From positions 1 to 64,000 of the IMG/VR virus record IMGVR_UViG_3300025137_000027: a stretch of DNA of 64,000 nt. One strand, written 5' to 3'. The translations under genes and the position numbers were made by a program. This document shows, one piece after another, positions 27,801 to 35,323 of the stretch (position 1 is the first letter of the stretch; every line of letters begins with the position of its first letter). Under the pieces are notes generated by a model, which made no database searches, was not told the DNA's origin, and was given only the letters and a program-made list of their open reading frames with translations. The stretch comes from a virus.

Positions 27801-30800
27801 AGTATAAAAATCCTCCAGCAGCAGGCAACCGTAGCGATCAGTTTAGCCGATTGTTAAATCATTCTGTAGATAACGAAAACAACGGGTTGTTAAGCAAGCT
27901 AGGAATTACACAAGATACTTGGCCTGTATGGACTGGCTTAACGCATATGGGGTACAACCAAGAGACTATAGCTTTTCTTGTAGCTATGCCTGCAGTTCAA
28001 CAGTACTTAGCTTTAAAGAAAAAGACGGGACGTTTAGCTAGTACAGGAAGTACTATAAAAATTAGTACGCTGATAGCACAGGAAATAACAAAGCTGCAGG
28101 GAGATTCTAAAAATCCTATAGATATTAAGACTTTACCAGAGTTAGATAAGGAGTCTATGCTGGATATTATTAAAGGCGCGTCTGAGAAAAGTGAGAGAGA
28201 AATTTCTCAAATGAATCTGAGAGCTTTACTAGCTGTTGAGAAGCTAGAGGTTATGGGTAGAGATCTGAGTCGTGTACAAAACTTTATGGGCTTAGACACT
28301 AACCGACCAAAAACATTAATTGGATTGCAGGTGGCTTTGTCTAAAATGAAAAACCCTCAAAGTGACAAAGAAGGGACTACATTCTCTGTACTAGACGCTG
28401 TATCAGCCGCAGACATGACAGTTTCAGGGCAGATTTCGAATCTAGTTAAAAGGACTGCAACAGGCTTGTTGAATATTCAAAATAACCTGCTGCCGCAAAA
28501 TATTATTTCGTCTTTAGTAACTGATTTTGAAAAAGCAGGTCTAACTCAATCTGTAGAAGAATCTATTGGTGACTTGATAAAAGGTGTCAAGAGTTACAAT
28601 TACTCTTTGTTTACAGCTAAACTAGCGGGTAGGAGTGCAGAAGAAGTAAGAGCAGAAGCTCACAATCTTGAGACGGGCGGTATTGCAACTCTTTTAATTG
28701 AGGCACGTCAGAATCCTGAAATAGCTAATAATTCTTTTATTAAGCAGTTGATTGCTGTAAAGGCACCAGGTTCATACCCACACCTAGAGTTTCCAGGAGA
28801 CCGAGAGCTAGAGGGAAGTTCTACAGAACTACATCGAGGCTTTTTAAGTTTACTACGTAGTGCTGATCCTGAAGTAAAGAAGTTTGGGGAGTACTTGGTT
28901 GTATATGCTTTGGCTACTAGTGGAGGTAAACTCAAAGCAAGAGGCTATTTAAAGTATGTTCCGGCAGAATACTTACAATCTAAAGGGCTAGGAGATATTG
29001 TCAATATTCCTAATATTGCTGAAAGCGTGTCTACTGATAAAGTCATAACTGAGGTAATTCGTCATAATGATACTTTAGCTCCTTACTACAACAGTAAGGC
29101 AGACGCGGGCATATTTACCTCTAACGAAGTATTACACCTAGACGTTGAAGCAGCATCCTTTAGAGGGCACGTTCGTGTTAAGAATGCTTTATATGCTCCT
29201 TCTGATACTATGGGGCGCATGGTTAGACATAAAGGAAAAGACGTTGAAGCTATTCCTTTGATACTGGTGAGTAAATTAGGCGATTATTTGACAGATGAGT
29301 ACACGTCAGATTTTCAGCCAGCTAATAAGAAACCTATAGTTAAGAGTCTAAAAGGTAATACTACAGCTCCAGCACCTGATGCGCCTCCCCAAGGAACTAT
29401 GGATCAAAGCTATGAACCAACCCGTAACGTAGCGGAAGAGTACGACCCAAATTTTAATCCGGTTGTTCCCATGAATATGGGTTTGTCGGGTAAGGTTAAT
29501 GATGAGATAGTCCGGTCTGAGAATCCAAACAAAATGCCAATGGGCATTAAGGAGTTCTTAAAAGTTTCTGAGTTACGTAATAACCCTTTTATACAAGAGT
29601 TAGCGCAGACTCAAGAATCGTTACAACCTGAAGATAGAGTTACGGTAGTTGTTAGTGAGGACTTGCCAGGAAAGGGTATGTATAATGCTGGTACTAATAC
29701 TGTTACTATTCGTCAGGATATGGTAAACGATATTCGTACTGTAACTCATGAGTTGGTCCACGCATTTACAAGCCTATCTATTAAGGTAGCGCAAGGCAAG
29801 GCAAAAATATCTGACCCTAACAAAAAGGCTAAGATGGTAGCTGCAGTGAACGAGCTGCAAAAACTTCTGAATATTGCACGTACTCCAGAGTCCTTGCAAA
29901 AGATGGGATTAACTTTTGCGGGTCAACAACAATCTGCAAGAGGCTACAGGGCTTTTAAGAATCAGAGAGATGGAAAGGCCTTGACTGCAGAAGAGCAGCT
30001 TGATTTGGATTTCTTCAAAGAAAACTTAGATAAGTACTATGCTTTTGTAAGTCTAGAAGAGTTCGTAGCGGAGTCTTTTTCTAATAAAAAGTTTGCTGAG
30101 AGGATTGCAAAGCTTTCTTTGAATAGAAATGAAACCTTTATCGATAGGTTTATGCAGGCTGTAAATAAAGCGTTAATCGCTTTAGGCATAAACTTTGGTA
30201 AGGACACTAAGTTCTTAAAGGAGATTTACACGCTGAGTATGGGAATCGTGGACATCCAAACAGGAGGTCAGATTGGGTTGATTCCCGGGCAAGAGATAGC
30301 GTCTAGTGATTTGATTGACGCAGTTACGGCTGTGGATGTAGGGGGACAAAACCTACAAGGACTAGATCAGATGAAGGACTACAAGGAGAAGCGTATCCGA
30401 CAGTTTGAGGAACTTAAGAGTCGGTATAACACTAATAGGGAGTTTGTACGGAGGGTGGAAGCTAGGCTGGTACAAGAGCGTAAGGATTTGAAGGTGCTTA
30501 CTGATGATAGTGTAGAGATAACGCCTGACTACTTCCTGGCTGTTGGTCAAAGAGAACTTGATTTTGCTCGTAGGACTATCGAGAACGTTGACTCTACCGA
30601 CCCGCAGATTACCATGGCTCTGAGTGCTCTAGAGAATATTTATAGTGTGGTCGAGTTCTACGATAAGAGTAGAGAGATTTTGAAAGATCCTGCGCTGTTA
30701 GATGTTGCTACTGCGCTACGTAGGGAAGCATCGGAATTGAAAGATAATTATTTGGATAAGGCTCGGGACATAACACGTCGTGGTGCTAGACAAGAATTAG

Positions 30801-33586
30801 AGACTCTAGGCGTTAACGTAGATGCTAATAGCTTTGAGACTTTACAGCAGGTTGGGTGGATGAAGTCTTTCTTTATGGATGCGTCTCGTCAGGGCACGGT
30901 AGAACTTTCTTTCTTAGATAAGATTGTAAGAGATGCTAGCCAATTGCAGCGGGTACAGTTTAATGCTCGTGCTAAGCGGTATATGGAAAATAGTAAGAAG
31001 TTTAAAAAGACCTCTTACTTTAACGAACACGGCTGGAATGGCATGGTTGAACTAGATGCGCAAGGGAATCCTACAGCTAATATGCTTACCATGCTTAGCG
31101 GTTCTTATGAATCGGAGTACAACCTTAAGCGTGCTACGTTAAACAATTCAAAAGCTTTCTATGATTGGAAGCGAAGTGTTACGGGACGTATTGATATCTC
31201 TGCTATGTTTGATATCTCTGGTACAGAGGTAAAGCGTAAAAACAATCCTAAGTACGTAGAGTATCTGAATAAAACGTATGGCGCAGCTGGTGCAGCAGAA
31301 TTTTTGCAGCAGCAAGAAACGATGGCGCAGGAGTATGTAGACGCGCGTACCAGTGAATTTGATACGCTGGAGCTTACCCTAGGGGAAAACGCAACAGATG
31401 CAAAAGCTTTATGGGAGGCTAAGAATAATCCTATCCAAGCTTACAAACGTGCTGAGGGTAAAGGGGGTCGTTTTATTAAAGGCGCAACAAGTAGATTCTT
31501 GTTAGACATTCCTTTACGCACTGTAAAGGGTAAGGCTACGAATTACTATGATGCTAGGTTTGATCAGCTTCAGTCTGAGCCTGATGCATTGGCTTTCTAT
31601 AATGACTACCGCCAGCAGATAAAAGAGATGATGGCAATGTTGCCAGCACATAAGATGACACGTGAAGCGCACCTTGTACGTAATGGACTTTTTATTCCAG
31701 CAATTGCGAAATCATTGACGAACGATTTATTTAAAGCAGAAGGGCTGGCAACCAGGATGAAGCAGCTGCCTGATAATATTCGTAGCGCGTTTACAATTGA
31801 CCCTGAGTACAATATTAATAAACTTATTGACCCAGTAACTGGACGTCCTCGTCAAGAGCTTCCTACTTATTTCTTGGGACAGGTAGATCCTGAAACTCAG
31901 GACTACGATATGGATAGGACCTTCCTTGCTTTTACTATGATGGCTACCACTTACGATAGTAAGAATGCTATTGAAGATAAAGTTCGGATGACGAAAAGTG
32001 TTATGAGCAATGCGCGTGTAGGACGCGTAAAGAAAGGATTAGCAGAAAGTGTTTTAAATAAATTAGGGGCAGAGTCTCCTGTAGGGTATGCTGATGAGGC
32101 AGCTAGAGCAACTACTATGAGAGTAGTAAATACTGTAGTAGATACTTTCTACGGTTACCAAAGTAATCAGGATATTACTTTTGAAGCAAATGAAAATTTG
32201 TTCACTAAAAAGCAAAAGGAAAAACTAGACGAGTTGAAAGACCAAAAGCTTGCTGCAAAAACGCAAGAAGAAAAAGACTTAATTCAAAGTCAAATAGAAG
32301 AAGCTACTCCTCAAGTAAGTGTGTATAAAGGAATTCGAGGGGTACAACAGTTTATCCAAGCCAAAGGCATGGCATGGAACGTTCCAGCAGCTATTGTGAA
32401 TATGGCGTTTGGAGCCATAAGTGTCTTCAAGCACGCTAGTGGTCAGCGTGACTTTACTGAAGCAGACACCCGTAAAGCTACAGGTATTATGCTAAGTAGT
32501 TCATTGAATAATATGACCTTAAATACAGGCTTAACGCAGAATAAGGAAGCGTTGAAGACTCAAAATGCTATGATAAGCTTTGATTCACTGAAGGACTTTA
32601 CAGAGATGCGGCACGACCAACGCAAGTTTAAAACTCAATCTGGTGAAACTAGCATAAACCAGGCAGAATCTCAGGGCTTTAACAAGCTACGTATGTACGA
32701 AATTCAACGTAGCTCAGAGTATTTTGTGTATGGGCAGGTCATGATTTCTGTATTGCTACATGAAAAAGTCGAGGGTAAGTCTTTGTGGGAGCACATGGGT
32801 GGAGATGGGATTATTGATATTGATGGTTATCGTCCGGGCGAAGAGAAACACTTGGCTTTGATGAATAAGATGGACCAGATCAATAAACGCATACACGGTA
32901 ACTACGACCCTTCGAGTCCTATCGCAGTGAAGAAGACAATGATTGGGCCTCTTCTTATGCAGTTCCGTAGTTGGTTGCCTGAATCCGTAGCAGCTAGATT
33001 CGAAAAAGAAAAGTTTGATCCGTATTTGCAACGAGATGTAAAGGGCACGTATCAAACGATGTTCTTTAGTAGTGCTATTCGTAAGCACCTAACTGCAATG
33101 CTTCCAATGTTGGTGCCGAGCTGGGCACGTACGAAAGGTATGAATGAGATGAGTGCAGAGATCTCAGCAGTGGACCAAGAAAACATTAGAAAGTTCGCGG
33201 CTAGCTTGCGTCAGTACTTACAAATAATGATTCTTATTTCTGTCTTACGTGCCTTGAAAGATGATGAAGACGATAAAGAAGCGTTAATGATTCTGAATGC
33301 AAGTCTGAATGTAGTGGACAGAGCTGAAAATGACTTAGCTTTGTTCGGTCGTCCTGGGGCATTCTTAGATATGACTCAAGGTGATTTCTTAGCTGCAATT
33401 GGCGCAGCTAGTGAAGTTGAGAAACTTGGAGAAGCTGTAGTTAAAACAGCGCAAGGAGACGGAATAATTGAAACCGGTGTTTACGCTGGTAAGTCACGAA
33501 TGTGGCATCACTTCCAGAAATTAGTACCACACTTAGGAGCAGTACAGCGGATAGCTAACAACTTAGATCGCGAACTAGGCTCTTGA
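18854..33586 (+). CDS. Giant virion RNA polymerase / metallopeptidase polyprotein (4,910 aa)
   Basis: Order: disordered acidic N-terminus (1-60); hydrophobic helices at about 225-265 and 530-550; coiled coils (about 590-960); Ala/Glu/Gln linker; a beta-rich section (about 1050-1500). A polymerase region centres on IVGFLPKSYGDTLIV and the metal-binding D-Y-D-I-D at residues 2809-2813. This is the D-x-D-x-D signature and context of the YonO/crAss-like double-psi beta-barrel RNA polymerases injected with phage DNA. A zinc-peptidase-like domain follows, with HELVH at 3632-3636 and a downstream EEFVAE (3735-3740) as possible third ligand. The C-terminal thousand residues are helical, of the large-polyvalent-protein type. 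crAss-like phages usually split these regions among several giant proteins; here one unbroken frame holds all. Whether it is cleaved is unknown. Confidence 0.8.
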   Translation: MAEENQEPVNLGDLGTASSSDIRKALEGQPSPVEAKDAVDSETPTETPDAPPASPGQDITGFLTNSSNNIVQKENGSFKFINPYDNNLDVDLDQFETQRRRVSEGSALSGILNGVEGLEESFTYTSLEDTAKRSQEAQGVINKMKNGMTQLVADTGINVAQGFGALLYGVPSAIANGDITKLYDNSLANNLDKGTEFLDEFYKIKRGGDQSKGQKVANFLFDDLAGGASFVMGAIATEMAFSALTAATFGGAAPAQAAVTAGLVARGTRLAQKTLQGGKALISGSLVDDALRASRSLGAAATREGAASALQAAAQTARTPMALQAAARVGRQLITGASMESGMEARHMLNASVENQKQQYEELNGKGSFSEEMAGDFREEISGYADGVFGANMALVGASNMLMFPKLFGVGLRKGMSTSKFIDTSKLSQKARARLAKNLGVVEGKLPRLVDAARGNTLGRIAGRTGTVGRVTAANTKNALYEGFIEEGGQGAISRSTEDYISKRYDPKGVKDTVRFADSFLEGLKGSYTTKDGFKEIGIGMLLAFTGVPMYARNQSTTPSSNSETAGKPEKKWKWQMMGGYADQRKALIARDKKMDAIMNLSEKHGDVGGILRAEIANMNRQNVLQKEQDASIQEGRFKEAKDAEAEMIFSHAATKVVTGRYEQSIAEAQQIMDEMSDEELREQLGPSAKNMTEEDLRAHRNKAMETYRSRMDRARQAYDRAGTVYRGEDADIHTGVAHMLYMTKEKDAREKSIAGEIADAIENMNEGDVLDLVRMQADLNMTESTTNSFLDLINKYQNIDKQLNTKLERKIIKNIDPEKADQRQKDIASAQQAREILAEQMETMLETMATAQNVERGKYDFDLSTFDRLGDLHRAIRRQQGVEFQEADLKALFEDMYAVAQDRLNLIGNYNDFIKPGGVERFESKMIGSIERLAKMSPEQRQEARQQAAAEEDADADSAVAEEIVKAEEAATKQASSPQNPGSNPPQAQDGGGEFSVNQAPQQVVTEPGIGFPEPAGYTGDVPTAPANVELRETLPGENPTRNTVVSDVTTVQFQFTNANNSTEENKGSTINDKYLAGLKKVIAGLPIGTVIEAREGESNGRIALRADKTLLADIKIQEFSQEVQAELRLGKTVALVTTSEVSRGFVGGETLWENNNGVRVSANQKNDFPTEDLVREVLPNGVEDIKGMNLVPSNSNNLLPIAGVESMGIPGEMVTDPKFAGNLLVSTVDALTKEEAYHFVELSPMTYESSTQLVDLVDAFNQFVLSPNSMSPSQNDLLRKFAEASQIDLQQPADEVSKAVALKLRRIIQGAEFLSEQTKKLKNNPRIKRPLLAVEPLGSGRDGITLVALLQGDTYYSHDKEGNRQGPGAEAIASFITKRPANVTQEGTTVYPDGKGNFDVFSTLEMVQKQGKFVYRAPFVVDGKIYNRQFAKVELSMNPLVPVPTKFKRLEETPEPAGNTSSEVVIEKNTQFDPGNYDPNKFGLDADYLPSSSQESTDPMERAGALYEVPGLTSRQLRDGINFSTGMMARAFSTHIRTKDRSVPISSDYLRRYVKANLENNLAYYKSLKQEGFTVKVVEAHEAYLSSENFNPLMDLAMVELLQQAKDTVVGQGDLNKALENIRDRAANSEMLDDAEQAERDANPMAAFDENFAFGVNPKSTLRLESKLLLMGLVDERGTTGKSFGLAGRKFLNNTDLLDKLSAVLAGVAPSYIKVKERLKKYTKTYPQFQSVLDIMTDTYAINSIPPGLKATSTAKEYAEIQNRALSVQDMIRNQFVVFANKEVTTYDSVKIVDVTATQARDIQIWNSNSRNMREHAGNDIRSALIEQEFFDLDGAINKPKFKNLYDQIVGISELPESDQAAKFSLILEDELNISVTPDALTSKNLTDNEKGDRIFLGVEDALRKGEAGTAGIVGRFKTALKDLSTSDLTLEEALSSGSQAGRAVKDFFVGLADYRENFIQKSSKDGDNKTRYQYSAPKLVHQMLREIKTAAVENPASVLLGKRFAQLSAENRRLIELTYLSGIKKGNKGKERNFHGMQVGDNVLAQLAFYGNRNTYKQRDANGEAIIISKFLMPTLADKQTMPILQAPALSAKQAGVVLNEEVSEKSWKTLTFKDVVPNVAGAYETILKDSVDLEIDRIMRIQAGNTEGMTAAQRVAVGFVMVPSLNGVAETFMEGKIKRADFRAEIHSKAVRVFEEAMNEDMQHMLRETEGTIWNPTDKEGVETIGELFHFNGSKKKSPVKVHVAPTANLQKGGRHIVAFVAFLAKYAMDSMNVRTSVIMDTMGDPGAFVKTDKETGKIKPAKTATNLGKRFASLIAPGAAIPYVTYNNRKGIPVDSQKVNFLVIPARVVSKAGHYEYLKKIGQSADELSMQENYDSADAAEYTTVEEHLGILYAKGEITRLEMDDVLSKIANNIKLTNELDWFQPMKPVTTARVGDHMLYVKSAAFPLVPQLTQGTELDKLRVFMETNNVQRAAYDSAVKLGNEWSDVNDTLATEAQKMIPVHVGDTVEINVDELKKRVITGVDRKYMRIQQEVPSSTTNEKVHGSQVAKLLLVDIISSKFILNGESVKGAKMYQAYLKARREEQNARLEVFAARYGMEYDSDTGISHTPESRKKFAERITEEGVDRSYDANELAHLYFDQETVRFLTPLEAGPSSERIENLVKSIIFKEVYEPSIEGFSGPIRPEVGIKSIDEDLVNSGDIMWVMKGGVRLFDGNKLKVAQEGQMDQIIMPWKYKASLEKYMDDDGNINADDLPPELLKAFAYRIPNQRKSSSAAFEIVGFLPKSYGDTLIVNEELVGRIGQDYDIDKMFGFLYSIEQTEDGSIEVIRSEEKASAQRRVAAARNEQVDIYLASMDPQDNAVEKAIHAPVTDGYAVALADQMDGLLHDDAVLGLPMSQSYNSRKADAARSAKSSIGVFAKQHVLHAQLQQSLETRGYGGISFREGEFITILSSPNAKKPTENIALGNIGIHDADFKLEYKNPPAAGNRSDQFSRLLNHSVDNENNGLLSKLGITQDTWPVWTGLTHMGYNQETIAFLVAMPAVQQYLALKKKTGRLASTGSTIKISTLIAQEITKLQGDSKNPIDIKTLPELDKESMLDIIKGASEKSEREISQMNLRALLAVEKLEVMGRDLSRVQNFMGLDTNRPKTLIGLQVALSKMKNPQSDKEGTTFSVLDAVSAADMTVSGQISNLVKRTATGLLNIQNNLLPQNIISSLVTDFEKAGLTQSVEESIGDLIKGVKSYNYSLFTAKLAGRSAEEVRAEAHNLETGGIATLLIEARQNPEIANNSFIKQLIAVKAPGSYPHLEFPGDRELEGSSTELHRGFLSLLRSADPEVKKFGEYLVVYALATSGGKLKARGYLKYVPAEYLQSKGLGDIVNIPNIAESVSTDKVITEVIRHNDTLAPYYNSKADAGIFTSNEVLHLDVEAASFRGHVRVKNALYAPSDTMGRMVRHKGKDVEAIPLILVSKLGDYLTDEYTSDFQPANKKPIVKSLKGNTTAPAPDAPPQGTMDQSYEPTRNVAEEYDPNFNPVVPMNMGLSGKVNDEIVRSENPNKMPMGIKEFLKVSELRNNPFIQELAQTQESLQPEDRVTVVVSEDLPGKGMYNAGTNTVTIRQDMVNDIRTVTHELVHAFTSLSIKVAQGKAKISDPNKKAKMVAAVNELQKLLNIARTPESLQKMGLTFAGQQQSARGYRAFKNQRDGKALTAEEQLDLDFFKENLDKYYAFVSLEEFVAESFSNKKFAERIAKLSLNRNETFIDRFMQAVNKALIALGINFGKDTKFLKEIYTLSMGIVDIQTGGQIGLIPGQEIASSDLIDAVTAVDVGGQNLQGLDQMKDYKEKRIRQFEELKSRYNTNREFVRRVEARLVQERKDLKVLTDDSVEITPDYFLAVGQRELDFARRTIENVDSTDPQITMALSALENIYSVVEFYDKSREILKDPALLDVATALRREASELKDNYLDKARDITRRGARQELETLGVNVDANSFETLQQVGWMKSFFMDASRQGTVELSFLDKIVRDASQLQRVQFNARAKRYMENSKKFKKTSYFNEHGWNGMVELDAQGNPTANMLTMLSGSYESEYNLKRATLNNSKAFYDWKRSVTGRIDISAMFDISGTEVKRKNNPKYVEYLNKTYGAAGAAEFLQQQETMAQEYVDARTSEFDTLELTLGENATDAKALWEAKNNPIQAYKRAEGKGGRFIKGATSRFLLDIPLRTVKGKATNYYDARFDQLQSEPDALAFYNDYRQQIKEMMAMLPAHKMTREAHLVRNGLFIPAIAKSLTNDLFKAEGLATRMKQLPDNIRSAFTIDPEYNINKLIDPVTGRPRQELPTYFLGQVDPETQDYDMDRTFLAFTMMATTYDSKNAIEDKVRMTKSVMSNARVGRVKKGLAESVLNKLGAESPVGYADEAARATTMRVVNTVVDTFYGYQSNQDITFEANENLFTKKQKEKLDELKDQKLAAKTQEEKDLIQSQIEEATPQVSVYKGIRGVQQFIQAKGMAWNVPAAIVNMAFGAISVFKHASGQRDFTEADTRKATGIMLSSSLNNMTLNTGLTQNKEALKTQNAMISFDSLKDFTEMRHDQRKFKTQSGETSINQAESQGFNKLRMYEIQRSSEYFVYGQVMISVLLHEKVEGKSLWEHMGGDGIIDIDGYRPGEEKHLALMNKMDQINKRIHGNYDPSSPIAVKKTMIGPLLMQFRSWLPESVAARFEKEKFDPYLQRDVKGTYQTMFFSSAIRKHLTAMLPMLVPSWARTKGMNEMSAEISAVDQENIRKFAASLRQYLQIMILISVLRALKDDEDDKEALMILNASLNVVDRAENDLALFGRPGAFLDMTQGDFLAAIGAASEVEKLGEAVVKTAQGDGIIETGVYAGKSRMWHHFQKLVPHLGAVQRIANNLDRELGS

Positions 33587-33589
33587 CAC

Positions 33590-34858
33590 ATGAAAAATAA
33601 AATAATCTTTAAAACGCTTAGCCTACTTTGGTTAGGCGTTTTTCTTGGCTATAATAATTATAGTCAATCTGTCCCCTTTATAGAAGGAATAAACTTATTA
33701 TTTCCTGGGTGCACTGATCCTATGGCGCTCAACTACAATGAGGAAGCTACTGAAGATGATGGCACCTGCGTCTATTCTATAGGCCCAGATCCAGTCATAC
33801 TTAATATAACTGTTACAGATGAAAGCTGCCAAGAGTACGAGACAGGAGTCCTGTCTTCTTACGTATACGAGGCTACTATAGTAAATATAGGAAACGAAGC
33901 AGTTACAAACTTTTGCCTTAGCGACTTCTTAGGTACCACGTTTAACTGTTTTAACGGGGTCTCTAATCTTGCTGTTTGGATTCAACCCGGGGATACTATA
34001 ACTGTGACGGGTAACATCAATAGTATAGGCACATGGGTAGAAGGACAAGGAAACTATATGACTGTAACGAGTGTTCCTGGGGAGGTTATTACAGGTAATA
34101 ATAACTTTGTTTTTTATATGCCTGAGGGAGTGGATTGCGTAGAGCCTGCTGATCCTGAATACTGCGATACTCTACTGGTCTACGTGACTGAAATAGACAC
34201 GCTTATTGAGTATGTAGAACTTCCGGCTGATACAGTGACTGTGCTGCAGCTAGACACGTTGTATATTCCTTGGGAGTATTATTTCTACGATACGGTATAC
34301 GTAGATGTTTTTGACACTATTTACGTGACAATGCTAGATACTGTAATTATTACAGAAATAGATTTACAGTATGTATATGAAACAGATACTATTCTTGTAC
34401 TACAAGTAGACACAGTTCTTGTGTCTCAAATAGATACTCTCTTTCAGGAGGTAGTAATCTATGAATATATCTACCAGACGGATACAGTACTCCAAGTAGT
34501 ATACGATGAGGTTTTAATAGACTGCGGGACCGGTCTACCTTGTATAGGAGGTTTCTCAGGCATGACGTGTGAATCTGTATTCATACCAAATGCGTTTTCT
34601 CCAAACAACGATGGCATTAATGATACTTTCTATGTAGTATCTGAATCTTATGACTGCTGGTTAGAATGGCAGTTAATCGTATACAATAGGTGGGGTACTG
34701 CAATTTGGAGCAGCGATGATCCGCAAGCCCAGTGGTATGGACAAGCAGAAAATCAAATGCATTACGTTTCAGATGGCGTGTATGTCTGGACTCTGCGGGC
34801 AAAGGGAGCCACAGGTAACGCGTTAGATCTATCAGGGTCAGTTACGGTCTTCCGTTGA
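33590..34858 (+). CDS. Secreted T9SS type B (gliding-motility C-terminal domain) protein (422 aa)
   Basis: A signal peptide (residues 1-26, MKNKIIFKTLSLLWLGVFLG) is followed by one GCTDPMALNYN repeat closing with DDGTC, a CARDB-like beta-sandwich (about 68-190), and a stalk (about 195-310) of repeating 'DT-hydrophobic' units such as DTVYVDVFDTIYVTMLDTV. The last about 92 residues start SVFIPNAFSPNNDGINDTF and contain YNRWG and GVYVWTLRAKG. This is the CHU_C/type B T9SS sorting domain of surface adhesins. The gene starts three bases after the giant polymerase gene, so it is likely co-transcribed with virion genes. Its 3' end overlaps the opposing GroES gene by 21 bases. Confidence 0.85.
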   Translation: MKNKIIFKTLSLLWLGVFLGYNNYSQSVPFIEGINLLFPGCTDPMALNYNEEATEDDGTCVYSIGPDPVILNITVTDESCQEYETGVLSSYVYEATIVNIGNEAVTNFCLSDFLGTTFNCFNGVSNLAVWIQPGDTITVTGNINSIGTWVEGQGNYMTVTSVPGEVITGNNNFVFYMPEGVDCVEPADPEYCDTLLVYVTEIDTLIEYVELPADTVTVLQLDTLYIPWEYYFYDTVYVDVFDTIYVTMLDTVIITEIDLQYVYETDTILVLQVDTVLVSQIDTLFQEVVIYEYIYQTDTVLQVVYDEVLIDCGTGLPCIGGFSGMTCESVFIPNAFSPNNDGINDTFYVVSESYDCWLEWQLIVYNRWGTAIWSSDDPQAQWYGQAENQMHYVSDGVYVWTLRAKGATGNALDLSGSVTVFR

Positions 34859-35125
34859 CGCATTGGTTACACGTCCGCAAATCATGTGCTCTGAGATTAG
34901 CACGTGGTCTTCTCCGTCGATAGGAATAATTAGACCTTTAGATTCAGGATGTACCATAACAGTATCGCCAACTTTAACATTGCGGCAATCAGGTCCGACT
35001 GCTAGAACGGGCAATACATAAGAAGGTCTAACAGTAGTCTGTTCCGTAAGGATAATACCAGACTTAGTCTTCTCGTGCTTTTCGTGAGGCAGAATCACGT
35101 AGTTGTGTGTGGGTATAAAATTCAT
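34838..35125 (-). CDS. groES: GroES-like co-chaperonin (95 aa)
   Basis: The chain follows the GroES/Cpn10 plan: N-terminal strand MNFIPTHNYVILPHE, mobile-loop region with KTKSGIILTE (about 18-28), VLAVGPD, KVGDTVMVHPESKG and a final LISEHMICGRV strand. It would cap the host GroEL to fold phage proteins, as T4 gp31 does for its capsid protein; the major capsid or giant virion proteins are plausible clients. It is the last gene of the leftward block, 11 bases after a small basic gene. Length matches bacterial GroES. The stop codon lies within the end of the opposing T9SS gene. Confidence 0.85.
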   Translation of the reverse strand: MNFIPTHNYVILPHEKHEKTKSGIILTEQTTVRPSYVLPVLAVGPDCRNVKVGDTVMVHPESKGLIIPIDGEDHVLISEHMICGRVTNASTEDRN

Positions 35126-35136
35126 TGCTGATAAAT

Positions 35137-35271
35137 TTAGCGTCCTTGCCCTCTGTAAGATTTCTTATAGAGCTTGGAGTTATTACTTTTAGATGTCTTT
35201 GTTTTAGCGTGTACACCTGGACGCTTTACACTTTGCTTAGTTGCAAATGTGCTAGTCATATTCTTTGCCAT
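35137..35271 (-). CDS. Small basic protein, 'KRPGVHAKTKTSK' type (44 aa)
   Basis: The frame starts with ATG at 35271-35269 and ends with TAA at 35139-35137. It reads MAKNMTSTFATKQSVKRPG, then VHAKTKTSKSNNSK and a C-terminal YKKSYRGQGR. This K/S/R-rich pattern with RPGVHAKTK and SYRGQGR is one I recognise from other Bacteroidota phage genomes, so it is a conserved gene despite its size. A nucleic-acid-binding role is suggested by charge only. It is encoded just upstream of groES and after a strong hairpin. Confidence 0.75.
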   Translation of the reverse strand: MAKNMTSTFATKQSVKRPGVHAKTKTSKSNNSKLYKKSYRGQGR

Positions 35272-35285
35272 ACCGTAAAGGTAGT

Positions 35286-35315
35286 AACTGAGGCGGGACT
35301 CTCACCCGCACTCAG
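35286..35315 (-). terminator. Strong hairpin between uracil-DNA glycosylase and the 44-aa gene
   Basis: On the minus strand, ACTGAG + GCGGG pair with CCCGC + CTCAGT around a 7-base loop (TGAGAGT), giving 11 base pairs with one bulged T. It follows the glycosylase stop by about 8 bases. No U-run follows, so it may be a partial terminator, an RNA processing or stability element, or a translational barrier, not a full Rho-independent terminator. The upper part mimics a tRNA T-arm, but no complete tRNA can be drawn. Confidence 0.5.
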
Positions 35316-35323
35316 TCTACTGT

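Noticed and set aside
18854-33586. Stop-codon reassignment (TAG or TGA) as known in some crAss-like phages
   Set aside because: The giant gene and all other late genes are open in the standard code and use TAA, TAG and TGA as terminators, so no recoding is needed.
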